From Acidobacteriota bacterium (GTDB lineage: Bacteria; Acidobacteriota; Thermoanaerobaculia; Multivoradales; JBCCEF01): a stretch of DNA of 53,100 bases. The translations under genes and the position numbers were made by a program. Where the stretch lies: the NCBI GenBank assembly GCA_039028635.1, contig JBCCHV010000042.1, positions 1 through 53,100 of the forward strand. The letters run 5' to 3'. Positions 1 through 8,668 of this stretch are shown piece after piece; position 1 is the first letter of the stretch, and every line of letters begins with the position of its first letter. The notes beneath the pieces were generated by a model. The model was given only the letters and a program-made list of their open reading frames with translations, was not told where the DNA came from and searched no databases.

Positions 1-188
1 CCCACCGGGTTAATTTTCCCCCTGTCGGCTCCGTGTTTGCAAAAACCCGCGGCCCCACCGGGGTCCGGGGCCCGCGGGGCCCCGCGGCGGCAAGAGTCGC
101 CGAGGTCGGGGGTGAGGCCGCACGACATGTGCGTGCGGCCGAGGCGGGCGCCTCTAGCCCCCCTGGCCGAGCGCCCCTGAAACAAACG
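1..188. other. GC-rich non-coding stretch with dyads
   Basis: I see no convincing gene here. A 68-codon plus-strand ORF starting at 33 is Pro/Arg/Ala-rich low-complexity translation and has no ribosome binding site. Two perfect inverted repeats are present: GGGGCCC/GGGCCCC (67-73 and 77-83) and ggccgcac/gtgcggcc (116-123 and 133-140). They could belong to the 3' untranslated region of a gene to the left of the window or be structured intergenic DNA. Confidence 0.5.
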
Positions 189-240
189 GCTAGCAGCGCT
201 GGAAAAGCCGCAAGGCGGACTTTTTCAGCAGTCTGCTAGC
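189..240. terminator. Long hairpin terminator overlapping the stop codon of the propeller gene
   Basis: The outer arms gctagcag (189-196) and ctgctagc (233-240) are perfectly complementary. The inner arms pair gctggaaaagccgc with gcggactttttcagc, leaving one mismatch and one bulge. The inner stem has A-rich and T-rich sides, so it could end transcription from either direction. The TAG stop of the minus-strand propeller gene (236-238) lies inside the right outer arm, so ribosomes reaching the stop would disturb the outer stem. The sequence after the hairpin on the minus strand is moderately T-rich. Confidence 0.65.
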
Positions 241-1804
241 GGGCGGCTCGTCGGAGGCCCCAGATCACGACCGTGCCGCTGATCTCGTGGGGGACGACGA
301 GGAGCGCCTCCGGCGGAGCTTCGGCGGGGCTGGTGGCCGAGTCGGGGCCAGCTTGGGCGAGGGAGGTCCACGGAATGAAGGTCACGCCCTCCGGTGAGAC
401 GTCTTCAGCGGGCGAGGGGTGGTAGCCGTCGAAGACCGGTGCTGTCGGCTCGCTGACGTCGAAGACGGCGATGCCGCCGGCGCGCTCGAGGCCGACGAAG
501 GCGTAGTGGCGCTCGCCGACTCGTCCGACCGCGATCCCCTCCGGTTCCGGTCCCTTGTTGTCGCTACGGTGATCGTGGGTGGCGCCGTGGATGGCGGTGA
601 CCGCCCGCTCGAGCTGATCTCCGCTATCCCAGAGGAGACTTCCTCGAGCGTCCCAAACGCTCATCGAGCGGGCGCCGAAGCTGAAGAGGCGGCGATAGGC
701 GCCGGCGCCGTTCTGCTCGGCGTGGGCGCTCACCTGGAGGCGCCCGAGGTGCTTGCTCTTCTGCAGCTTGCCTCGCCGCCGGAAAACTTGCCGGTCGAGC
801 TTCAGGTCACCCACTCGGCGCTCTTCGATTTTCCGGGCGTCACCTTCGTTGGCGCTCACCAGGAAGGTCTCGCCGGCGACCTCGAAGGCGGCGATGGCGT
901 CCGGCTGGTAGAGGCCGGCAACGGGCCAAGGGCGAATCTCGACGCCGCCGTCGCGGTCGCTGGCGTCGAGGCCGGCGCCGGCCCGCGAGTGGTCCTTGCT
1001 ACCGAGGTCGACCAAGGTCTCGACGCGCGGAGTCGCGAGATCGAGGATGGCGAAGGCGTTGTTCTCCTGCAGGGCGACCCAGGCCTTGCTGCCGGCGGCG
1101 TCGAAGGCGATGTACTCGGGCTCCAGGTCTTGGGAGACGGTGGCCTTGGGGCGGATCCGCAGTCCTGGCGGCACCTCCACCGCCCGCGGACCGCCGGCGT
1201 CGAAGTCCGTGAAGGTGAGGGTTGCGACGTGCTCTTGCCGCGGGGCGCCGACGGCGATGGTGATCAACGAAATGCTGCCCGGGGGATCCCGTCGGTAACC
1301 GTCGTCGGGCTCGCCTTCGTTGGCCACCAGCAGGCGCTTGCCGTCTGGGCTGAAGGCGACCATGTCCGGCAGGGCGCCGACGGTGACACTGCCGAGGTCC
1401 TGGCCGTCGCGGTCGAAGAAGGCCACCTTGCCATCGTCCTGGGGCGTCGGGGCGGCCACCGCCACTGCCACCAAGCCATCGTGGACGGCGACGCTGTTGG
1501 GTGCCCCCAGAGAACCGACATCGAGACGAAAGGCGAGACTTGGCCGGCGCGGATCGCTGAGGTCGAGGACGTCGATCTTGCGGGTCGCTCCGTTGACCAC
1601 GAAGAGTCGCCGGGAGGCACCATCCCAGGCCGCGATCTCGGCGGCTTCCTTGCCGTCGCCGCCGTCATAGCGGCCGAGGAGCTCGAGCTCGAGAACGCCC
1701 TCGCCGGAGGCCGGAGGCTCTCCGCCGGCGAAGGGCGGAAGCAGCAGGAACAGGAGGACGGCGAGGCCGCCGGCGACGCTCTGCATCGGTAATCGGTTCG
1801 GCAT
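236..1804 (-). CDS. Exported choice-of-anchor I family beta-propeller protein
   Basis: This is a secreted beta-propeller-type protein of 522 residues. Its sequence matches the choice-of-anchor I family: repeated strand motifs such as FVVNGATRKIDVLDLSDP, LVSANEGDAR, and a late GPEPEGIAVG followed by DVSPEGVTFIP. That family is often found alone or fused to phosphatases; no catalytic domain is present here, so any enzymatic role is unsupported. I chose the ATG at 1804 because the next residues form a clean signal peptide (MPNRLPMQ, then a Leu-rich core and a G-G-E cleavage region). The reading frame stays open 26 codons further upstream without signal-peptide character. An AGGATAGGG stretch lies just before this ATG. 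The gene is convergent with whatever lies left of the window and ends in the hairpin at 189-240. Confidence 0.8.
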   Translation of the reverse strand: MPNRLPMQSVAGGLAVLLFLLLPPFAGGEPPASGEGVLELELLGRYDGGDGKEAAEIAAWDGASRRLFVVNGATRKIDVLDLSDPRRPSLAFRLDVGSLGAPNSVAVHDGLVAVAVAAPTPQDDGKVAFFDRDGQDLGSVTVGALPDMVAFSPDGKRLLVANEGEPDDGYRRDPPGSISLITIAVGAPRQEHVATLTFTDFDAGGPRAVEVPPGLRIRPKATVSQDLEPEYIAFDAAGSKAWVALQENNAFAILDLATPRVETLVDLGSKDHSRAGAGLDASDRDGGVEIRPWPVAGLYQPDAIAAFEVAGETFLVSANEGDARKIEERRVGDLKLDRQVFRRRGKLQKSKHLGRLQVSAHAEQNGAGAYRRLFSFGARSMSVWDARGSLLWDSGDQLERAVTAIHGATHDHRSDNKGPEPEGIAVGRVGERHYAFVGLERAGGIAVFDVSEPTAPVFDGYHPSPAEDVSPEGVTFIPWTSLAQAGPDSATSPAEAPPEALLVVPHEISGTVVIWGLRRAAR

Positions 1805-1884
1805 GGCCCTATCCTGGCATGAGGCGCCGCCAGTGGTGGTGAATCGGAGGTGAAAGGTCGTCTTCCATCCCTCGCCGGTCACAG

Positions 1885-1890
1885 TAGGAT
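1885..1890 (+). promoter_or_regulatory. Candidate -10 element (TAGGAT) upstream of uup
   Basis: TAGGAT resembles a housekeeping -10 hexamer. A weak -35 (TTCCAT, 1863-1868) lies 16 bp upstream. It would start transcription near 1897, about 45 nt before the uup start codon. Similar TAGAAT-like hexamers occur shortly before several other genes in the window. This is inference only. Confidence 0.3.
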
Positions 1891-1941
1891 CGTCGCCATG
1901 ACGATGCTGCCGCCATCTTCACTTCGCGCCGGGAGGGGGCG

Positions 1942-3816
1942 ATGACCCGTCTCGGGTTGCAGGACGTGTCGCTGGCCTTCGGAGCGGCGCCCTTGCTGGA
2001 CAAGGTGCGCTTCTTCGTCGGGGCCGGCGAACGGGTCGGTCTGGTGGGGCGCAATGGCTGTGGCAAGTCGACGTTGCTGCGCCTACTCGGCGGCGACCTC
2101 GAGCCCGATGACGGTGAGGTGGTGCGGTCGGCGGAGTTACGGGTGGCGCGCCTCGCCCAGGAGGTGCCGCAGGAGCTCGCCGGCGAAATCGTCGAGGTGG
2201 TGGCTTCCGGCGCCGAGCACTGGCGTCGGTTGCTCGCCGAGCACGATCGACTGAGCCGCCAGCCGGGAGCGGACCTGGCGCGCCTCGAAGCGGTGCAGTC
2301 ACAGCTCGACGGCAGCGGTGGCTGGGAGCTCGAGCGCCGGGTCGAGCGGGTGATGAGCCGTCTGCAACTGCCCCCCTCGGGCCGCTTCGAGACCCTCTCC
2401 GGTGGGCTCAAGCGCCGCGTCCTGCTGGCCCGGGCGCTGGTCGCCGATCCGGACGTTCTGCTGCTCGACGAGCCCACCAACCATTTCGACCTGCCGGCCA
2501 TCGAGTGGCTCGAGGAGACTCTGCTGGCGGCCCCCGGAGCCCTGGTGTTCGTCACCCACGACCGGTCCTTCCTGCAGCGCCTGGCGACCCGTATCGTGGA
2601 GCTCGACCGCGGCGCGCTGTGGGATTACCCCGGCTCCTACCAGGCCTTTCTCGAAGCGCGCCGGCAGCGTCTCGAGGTCGAGGCCCGTCACGCCGCGCGC
2701 TTCGACAAGAAGCTGGCCCAGGAGGAGGTCTGGATTCGCCAGGGGCTGAAGGCTCGCCGGACCCGCAACGAGGGCCGGGTGCGGGCCCTCGAACGCTTGC
2801 GCGAAGAGCGCCGCGCGCGGCGCAGCGCCCTCGGCCGCGGTCGGCTGCGGGTCGACGAGGCGGAGCGCAGCGGCAAGGTGGTGTTCGAGGCCGACGACCT
2901 GGCCTTCCGCTGGCCGCAGAGTGAGCGGGATGCCTTTCATTCGCTGTCGACGGTGATCCTGCGCGGCGACAAGGTCGGAATCCTGGGTCCCAATGGCTCC
3001 GGCAAGAGCACTCTGTTGAAAGTCCTGCTCGGTGAGCTCGAAGCTACCGCCGGTCGCCTGCGCCACGGCACTCGCCTGGAGGTCGCCTACTTCGATCAGC
3101 ATCGCGAGCAGCTCGATCCCGAGGCGAGTGTGGCGGACAACGTGGCCGAGGGCAACGACAAGGTGGTGGTCGGCGGGAGGACCCGCCACATCATCAGCTA
3201 CCTGGCCGATTTCCTGTTCGCCCCGGAGCAGGTCCGGGGACCGGTCAAAGCCCTTTCCGGAGGCGAGCGCAACCGCCTGCTGCTGGCCCGCCTGTTCACC
3301 CGTCCGGCCAACCTCCTGGTGCTCGACGAGCCGACCAACGACCTCGATGTCGAGACCCTGGAGCTGCTCGAAGGACTGCTCCTGTCCTTCGCCGGAACGG
3401 TGTTGGTGGTGAGCCACGATCGCGCCTTTCTGGACAACGTCGTGACCAGCACCCTGGTGATGGAAAGCGATGGCGGAGTGCGCGAGTACGCCGGCGGCTA
3501 CAGCGACTGGTTGGTCCAGCGCCCCGACCCGAAGACGGAGGCGCCCCCGGCCGCGACTCCTCCTCCGCCGCGCAAGCCCACCGGCGGCCGCCGCAAGCTC
3601 AGCAACCGCGAGCGCGAGGATCTGGCCCAGGCGCCGGAGCGCATCGAGGCCCTCGAGGCGGATCGCGACGCCATCCACGGGGAGCTCAACGATCCCGCCA
3701 CCTACGGCGCCGACTCCGGCGGGCGTGTCGCCGAGCTGCAGGATCGACTGCGCGCCATCGAAACCGATCTCGAGCGCTGGTACGAGCGCTGGTCCGAGCT
3801 CGAAGAGCTTTCCTGA
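1942..3816 (+). CDS. uup: ABC-F family ATPase, Uup-like
   Basis: This is a soluble twin-ATPase protein of 624 residues, the usual length for Uup-type ABC-F proteins. ABC-F proteins act at the ribosome or on branched DNA intermediates rather than in transport. The first ATPase domain has Walker A GRNGCGKST (about residues 36-44), signature LSGGLKRR and Walker B/D-loop LLLDEPTNHFDL. A linker rich in Arg and Glu follows. The second domain has GPNGSGKST, LSGGERNR and LLVLDEPTNDLDVE. The C-terminal part, from about residue 555, is a predicted coiled coil (KLSNRERE through ERIEALEADRDAIHGELND), typical of Uup and of its DNA-binding C-terminal domain. There are no membrane segments. The start ATG is preceded by GGGAGGGGGCG. 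The gene stands alone and is divergent from the propeller gene. Confidence 0.92.
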   Translation: MTRLGLQDVSLAFGAAPLLDKVRFFVGAGERVGLVGRNGCGKSTLLRLLGGDLEPDDGEVVRSAELRVARLAQEVPQELAGEIVEVVASGAEHWRRLLAEHDRLSRQPGADLARLEAVQSQLDGSGGWELERRVERVMSRLQLPPSGRFETLSGGLKRRVLLARALVADPDVLLLDEPTNHFDLPAIEWLEETLLAAPGALVFVTHDRSFLQRLATRIVELDRGALWDYPGSYQAFLEARRQRLEVEARHAARFDKKLAQEEVWIRQGLKARRTRNEGRVRALERLREERRARRSALGRGRLRVDEAERSGKVVFEADDLAFRWPQSERDAFHSLSTVILRGDKVGILGPNGSGKSTLLKVLLGELEATAGRLRHGTRLEVAYFDQHREQLDPEASVADNVAEGNDKVVVGGRTRHIISYLADFLFAPEQVRGPVKALSGGERNRLLLARLFTRPANLLVLDEPTNDLDVETLELLEGLLLSFAGTVLVVSHDRAFLDNVVTSTLVMESDGGVREYAGGYSDWLVQRPDPKTEAPPAATPPPPRKPTGGRRKLSNREREDLAQAPERIEALEADRDAIHGELNDPATYGADSGGRVAELQDRLRAIETDLERWYERWSELEELS

Positions 3817-3992
3817 GAGCGACCTGCGAGCGCGCCCCCGGACACCGTCGGCTCGCTGCTCGAGGCGGTGGAATGGCCTGAGATGTAAGAGCTTAGTTAC
3901 TTCCTCTCGAGGATGAAGGGGGAGGCAAACAGCCGCCCGGTCGGATACGCTTGCGGGCCGAGGCGCAAGCCTCCCTCCGAGAAAAGAGAACG

Positions 3993-6701
3993 ATGGCAGA
4001 GTGGACCCAGTTCGCGATTCTTTGCGGCCAGCTCTTTGTGACCGTTGCGGCCACGCTGGCCTTCTTCCGCCTGCGCCGGCATTTCGGCCTCGTGCCGCTG
4101 GCCGTGTTCGTCGGCTCCAATCAGTACCTGCAGACCCTGCTGTCTTCGACCCACTATCTGCAATTCGGCGAGGACTTCCTGGTCTCCCCCGGTTCGGTGG
4201 TGCTGTTCCCGGCGGGATTGGTGGCCTTGCTCTTGATCTACCACCACGACGGGGTGGAGAAGGCCCGCGGCCTGATCATCGGCGTCTTGTTGGCGAATCT
4301 CTCGCTGACCGTCTTCTCCTGGTTCACCCAGGCGCAGATTCGTCTCGGCGGAGTCGCCAATCTGCTCGGAGTGCCACCGGAGCTGTTCGAGGTCGACGCC
4401 CGCGTATTCCTGGCCGGGTCGTCGGCGCTCGCCGCCGACGCCGTGCTGATCGTCGTTCTCTACGAGGTCGTGACCACCCGCTGGAAGTCCTTCCCGGTGG
4501 CTTTGCGCATGCCGGCGGCGCTCAGCCTGGTGCTGCTCTTCGATGCTGTCGTGTTCTCTTCCCTGGCCTTCCTGGGCAAGCCCGAGTTCGGTCAGATCCT
4601 GCTCACCCAGGTGCTTTCGAAGCTGATCTCCGCCGGCGTCTACGGCCTGCTGCTGGTGACCTACCTGCGCTGGTCGTCGAGCGCGCCGGGAGATTTGGGG
4701 CAGGGGGTCGGCACCGGCGCCTTCGCCATCCTCACCTATCGCGAGCGCTTCGAGCTCCTGCGCAGCCATCAGCAGGCCCAGGAGCAGGCCTTCGAGCGCG
4801 AGCGTGCGCAGTCACGGGCTGCCCTCGACGCCGCCGAAGCGCGCTATCGCTGGCTCTTCCGCACCATGACCGATGGTCTGCTGGTGCTCGACGACCGCGA
4901 CCGCATCGTCGATCTCAATCCCGCCTTCGTCGCGCTCTGCGGCCGCTCGGCGGAAGATCTCATCGGCCGCTCACCGACCCGTTTCGGGCTCTTCGCCCAG
5001 CAGGATCCCTGGCGCACCGAGGGTGTCCCGGTGGAGACCGGGCTGCGGCGCCCCGGCGGTGAGTCCGTCGAGGTCGAGCTGCGCAGCAACCCGCTGCCCG
5101 CCGAAGGCGGCGGCGGGACGGTGATCTCGGTGCACGACATCACCGCCCGCAAGGCCGCCGAGGCGGAGCTCCTCGCCTCCCGCGACACCCTGCGCCAGAC
5201 GGTGGAGCAGAGGACCCGCGAGCTGGTGGAGAAGAACCGCGCCCTGCAGCAGCGAGAGGCGCGCTTCCGGCTGCTCTTCGAGGAAAGCCTGGGGCTGATC
5301 TGCACCTACGACCTCGATGGCCGATTGACTTCCGTCAACCCGGCCGCCGCCGACCTCCTGGGCTACGACCGCACCGAGCTCCTCGGCGAGAGCGTGCTCA
5401 AGTTCATTCCGGAGCAGTTCCGCAACGAAGGCGCCGACGACCTGGCGTCGCTGCGCGCCCAGAGCGGCCATAGCGGGGTGGTGACCTTCGTTGCCCGGGA
5501 CGGCTCCTGGCGGGCCTTGATCTTTCGCTCGCGGCTGATCAACGACGGCGTCAATCCGCCCTTCGTCCTCGGCCACGGTCAGGACGTCACCGCCCTCAAG
5601 AAGACCGAGGCCAAGCTGCGCGACAGCGAGCATCGCTACCGCGATCTCTTCGAGAGCAGTCACGACCTGATCCAGGCGGTCGATGCGGAGGGCCGCTTTC
5701 TGCTCGTCAACGGCGCCTGGCGTCGCCTCCTGGGCTATGACGAGGGAGATCTCGAAGGTCTGCGGGCCCTCGATGTCGTCCATCCCGACCGGCGAGATGC
5801 CTTCCAGGCGGTGCTCGATTCGCTGATGGCCGGCGAGGCCGCCGGCCTGGTGGAGACCGAGCTGCTCACCCGAGAAGGAGTTCCGATGCTGGTGGAGGGC
5901 ACCTTGAGCTGCGCCTTCGAGCGCGGTCGGCCGTCGTCCGTGCGGGCGATCTTCCGCGACATCACCGAGCGTCGGGCCGTCGAGCGTCTGAAGGACGACT
6001 TCTTGTCCACCGTCAGCCACGAGCTGCGCACTCCGGTGACTTCGATCTTCGGCTCCCTCAAGCTGCTCGCGGCGGGCAAGGCCGGTGCTGTGCCGCCGGC
6101 CATGGGGCGCTACCTCGACGTCGCGTCGCGCAATGCCCAGCGGCTGGTTTGGTTGATCGACGACATTCTCGACTTTCAGAAGATCCGCTCCGACCTCTTG
6201 GAGGTGCGACCGGTTTATGTGAAAGTCACGGATCTGGTCGAGCAGGCGTTAGAAGACAATCGGGGTTTTGCGACCGAGCACGGCATCCGCCTGACCCTCG
6301 GGGAGTCGGCGCCGGAAGCGGCGGTCCGGGTCGACCGCGATTGGTTTCTCCAGCTCTTGGCCAACTTGATCTCGAACGCCGTCAAACATTCGCCCCAAGG
6401 GGAACAGGTGATCGTGGCGACCAGCGCTTCGGCGCGCCAGGTGGAGGTTTCCGTTCGGGATCACGGTCCCGGGATCCCGGCCGAGGCGCGGGAGACCATC
6501 TTCCGTCCCTTCTCGCAGCTACAGCAGGAGAAAGAAGCCCGCAAGTCCGGGACCGGTCTCGGTTTGAGCATCGCCCGCGCCGTCGCGGAGCGATTCGACG
6601 GCACCCTGACCTTCGCCAGCGATCTCGGGGCCGGAACCACTTTTCGGGTGACCCTGCCGGTGGCTTCGGCGAGCTTCGCCGGGGATGGCGGCGAGGGCTG
6701 A
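3993..6701 (+). CDS. Membrane sensor histidine kinase with three PAS domains
   Basis: The protein has about 902 residues. Residues 1-225 hold roughly six hydrophobic segments that look like a compact membrane module, including FLVSPGSVVLFPAGLVALL and a conserved-looking HHDGVEKARG loop. Three PAS domains follow (about 283-395, 423-540 and 546-662), with coiled-coil linkers. The HisKA domain carries FLSTVSHELRTPVTS (phospho-acceptor His near residue 676). The HATPase domain has N-box NLISNAVKHS, G1 DHGPGIP and G2 GTGLGLS. I chose the ATG at 3993 because GAGAAAAGAGAACG precedes it and the hydrophobic segment begins directly after; an in-frame TTG at 3951 is the alternative. The stop lies 1 nt before the next start, so the following receiver-Ser/Thr kinase is very likely its partner. 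No receiver domain is fused to this kinase. Confidence 0.9.
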   Translation: MAEWTQFAILCGQLFVTVAATLAFFRLRRHFGLVPLAVFVGSNQYLQTLLSSTHYLQFGEDFLVSPGSVVLFPAGLVALLLIYHHDGVEKARGLIIGVLLANLSLTVFSWFTQAQIRLGGVANLLGVPPELFEVDARVFLAGSSALAADAVLIVVLYEVVTTRWKSFPVALRMPAALSLVLLFDAVVFSSLAFLGKPEFGQILLTQVLSKLISAGVYGLLLVTYLRWSSSAPGDLGQGVGTGAFAILTYRERFELLRSHQQAQEQAFERERAQSRAALDAAEARYRWLFRTMTDGLLVLDDRDRIVDLNPAFVALCGRSAEDLIGRSPTRFGLFAQQDPWRTEGVPVETGLRRPGGESVEVELRSNPLPAEGGGGTVISVHDITARKAAEAELLASRDTLRQTVEQRTRELVEKNRALQQREARFRLLFEESLGLICTYDLDGRLTSVNPAAADLLGYDRTELLGESVLKFIPEQFRNEGADDLASLRAQSGHSGVVTFVARDGSWRALIFRSRLINDGVNPPFVLGHGQDVTALKKTEAKLRDSEHRYRDLFESSHDLIQAVDAEGRFLLVNGAWRRLLGYDEGDLEGLRALDVVHPDRRDAFQAVLDSLMAGEAAGLVETELLTREGVPMLVEGTLSCAFERGRPSSVRAIFRDITERRAVERLKDDFLSTVSHELRTPVTSIFGSLKLLAAGKAGAVPPAMGRYLDVASRNAQRLVWLIDDILDFQKIRSDLLEVRPVYVKVTDLVEQALEDNRGFATEHGIRLTLGESAPEAAVRVDRDWFLQLLANLISNAVKHSPQGEQVIVATSASARQVEVSVRDHGPGIPAEARETIFRPFSQLQQEKEARKSGTGLGLSIARAVAERFDGTLTFASDLGAGTTFRVTLPVASASFAGDGGEG

Positions 6702-6702
6702 G

Positions 6703-7965
6703 ATGGCGACCGTTCTCGCCATCGACGACGATCCCGACATCCTGGTGGTCATCGCCGGCGCTCTGGAGAGTGCCGGCCATGTGGTGGTCACCGAGACGGT
6801 GGCGCAGGACGTCGTGACGATGAGTCTCGATCACGGCGTCGACGTGGTCGTTCTCGACGTCAACATGCCCGACTTCTCCGGCTTCGATGCCCTGGCGGCG
6901 CTGCGCGACGATGCCCGCACCGGAGGCCTGCCGGTGCTCTTCCTCTCGGCCCTCGGCGACAGTCACCACCGCATTCGCGGCCTGCGGCGCGGCGCCGACG
7001 ACTATCTCGGCAAGCCCTTCGAGCCGGAAGAGCTGGTGCTGCGAGTGGAGAAGCTGCAGACCAAGATGCTGCGCGCCGGCAGTATCGACTCGACCCCCGC
7101 CCAGAGCCTCCGGGAAGCCCTGCTCCATGGCGACCTGACCACCGGTCAGGTCTTCTTGGGCCGCTACCAGGTGCTGGAGAAGGTCGGCAAAGGGGCGACC
7201 GGCGTCGTCTTGCGCGGCTGGGATGCCCGTCTGCGCCGGCCGGTGGCCCTCAAGGTCTTCCTGCGCACCGGACCCCTCGAAGGCGTTGCCGAGCTCGATC
7301 TGCTGGCGGCGCTCACCGAGGAGGCGGCCATCCTGGCCCGCTTCAGCCATCCCAACATCGTTTCCGTCTACGACGCCGGCGTCGATCGCGGGGTCGGCTT
7401 CATCGTCATGGAGTTCGTCACCGGGGTCTCGCTCCTCACCCGCTTGCGCGACCAGGTGCTGCTGCCGCGGCGCGAGGTGGTGCGCCTGGGAATCGAAGTC
7501 TGTCGGGCCTTGCAAACCGCCCATGACCAGCAGCTGGTGCATCGCGACATCACCCCGAGCAACATCCTTCTCGGCTCCGCCGGCGAAGCCAAGGTGACCG
7601 ACTTCGGCGTCGCCGGCATCGTCACTTCGCTGTCGCGAGAGGATGTCGGCATCATCGGGACTCCCGGCTACGTGCCACCGGAAGCTCTGCGCGGTGAGGT
7701 CCATGGTGCCGCCGGGGATATTTTCAGCCTCGGTGCCGTGCTCTACTTCTGTCTCACTGGAAGATTGGCCTACTGTGCTCCCAACGGTTCCTTGCGCGAC
7801 CTTCTTCGGGGCACCCTCGAGGGCGAGCTGGTGGCGATCGAAGAGCTCCGCCCGGGGACCTCGCCGGAGCTCTGTGAGCTGGTGCTGCGGATGCTGTCGC
7901 GGCAGCCTGAGCAGCGGCCGCTGCCCTGGGAGACGGAGAAACGGCTACGGGCCCTGGTTCCGTGA
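6703..7965 (+). CDS. Response regulator receiver fused to Ser/Thr protein kinase
   Basis: This is a 420-residue fusion protein. The N-terminal receiver has acidic residues at 8-10 (AIDDDPD), the phospho-acceptor Asp52 in VVVLDVNMP, and Lys104 in LGKPF. After a short linker comes a Hanks-type kinase from about residue 151: glycine loop GKGATGVV, Lys184 in VALKVF, catalytic loop HRDITPSN (280-287), DFG (300-302) and activation-segment end GTPGYVPPEAL. The usual catalytic-loop Lys of HRDLKP is Thr, a variation common in bacterial kinases. No transmembrane segment or TPR tail follows, so it should be cytosolic. I chose the ATG at 6703 because GGCGAGGG lies just upstream; an in-frame ATG at 6685 would overlap the histidine kinase. 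The arrangement implies a phosphorelay from the upstream histidine kinase that gates Ser/Thr phosphorylation of an unknown target. Confidence 0.9.
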   Translation: MATVLAIDDDPDILVVIAGALESAGHVVVTETVAQDVVTMSLDHGVDVVVLDVNMPDFSGFDALAALRDDARTGGLPVLFLSALGDSHHRIRGLRRGADDYLGKPFEPEELVLRVEKLQTKMLRAGSIDSTPAQSLREALLHGDLTTGQVFLGRYQVLEKVGKGATGVVLRGWDARLRRPVALKVFLRTGPLEGVAELDLLAALTEEAAILARFSHPNIVSVYDAGVDRGVGFIVMEFVTGVSLLTRLRDQVLLPRREVVRLGIEVCRALQTAHDQQLVHRDITPSNILLGSAGEAKVTDFGVAGIVTSLSREDVGIIGTPGYVPPEALRGEVHGAAGDIFSLGAVLYFCLTGRLAYCAPNGSLRDLLRGTLEGELVAIEELRPGTSPELCELVLRMLSRQPEQRPLPWETEKRLRALVP

Positions 7966-8050
7966 AGAATCGCGAGTTTCGTTTCTCCCGTTCGCCCCGC
8001 CGCGAGCAGCGATTCGAAGCCGATCGAACGACCGTCGAGGAAGCCAGACC

Positions 8051-8584
8051 ATGAAGATCGAGCCCCCGTTGCAGGACGAGTTCCAGCCTTTCGCCTCGCT
8101 CTACGTCGACCGCGTGCCGACGGATGGCGCCGTCCTCGACCACTTGCGGGCCAACGGCGAAGCCCTCAGGTCGCTCTTGGAGCCCCTGTCGGACACGCAA
8201 TGGCACTTTCGCTATGCCCCCGGAAAGTGGTCCGTGAAGGAGGTCCTGCTCCACGTCATCGACACGGAGCGCATCCTGACCTACCGAGCCCTGCGCGTCG
8301 GTCGTGGCGATCCCACCGAGCTTTCCGGCTTCGATCAGGACCTGCTGATGCAGCAGGTCATCGCCGACCACCGTTCGGCCGCCAGCCTGCTGGCGGAGCA
8401 CGCCGTCGTTCGGAACGCCACCCTGAGTCTTTTCGAGAGCTTCGACGAGGCCGCCTGGCAGCGCCGCGGAGTGGTCGGCGGAGGACCCTTGAGCGTGCGA
8501 GCCGTGGCCTATTTCGTGGCCGGTCACGAGCTCCATCACCGGGAGATCTTGCAGCGCCGATACCTGGCGTCCGACGCCGGCTGA
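8051..8584 (+). CDS. DinB family protein
   Basis: This is a 177-residue four-helix-bundle protein of the DinB/YfiT type. The expected metal-binding histidines are visible: one in KEVLLHVIDTERI and two in AGHELHHREIL near the C terminus. APGKWSVKE is a characteristic family motif. DinB-like proteins are metal-dependent enzymes, many of them thiol transferases (bacillithiol or mycothiol dependent) in other phyla. The substrate here is unknown. The start ATG follows GAGGAAGCCAGACC. An open frame extends far upstream (to 7643) but only as a shadow of the kinase gene. The gap of 85 nt from the kinase stop suggests a separate or weakly linked transcription unit. Confidence 0.85.
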   Translation: MKIEPPLQDEFQPFASLYVDRVPTDGAVLDHLRANGEALRSLLEPLSDTQWHFRYAPGKWSVKEVLLHVIDTERILTYRALRVGRGDPTELSGFDQDLLMQQVIADHRSAASLLAEHAVVRNATLSLFESFDEAAWQRRGVVGGGPLSVRAVAYFVAGHELHHREILQRRYLASDAG

Positions 8585-8668
8585 AGAAACCTTCTGCGTC
8601 GTTGTCGTACCAAGAGGATGGACCCGCAGAAGCGGTGGTTTCGAGGACATTCCGGATGGAGGCGGACG

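Noticed and set aside
33-239. Small ORF at the window start
   Set aside because: It is low-complexity Pro/Arg/Ala sequence, has no ribosome site and runs through the terminator hairpin.
419-1792. Long plus-strand frame opposite the propeller gene
   Set aside because: It is the antisense shadow of a well-supported exported protein, a product of high third-position GC; it has no recognisable domain.
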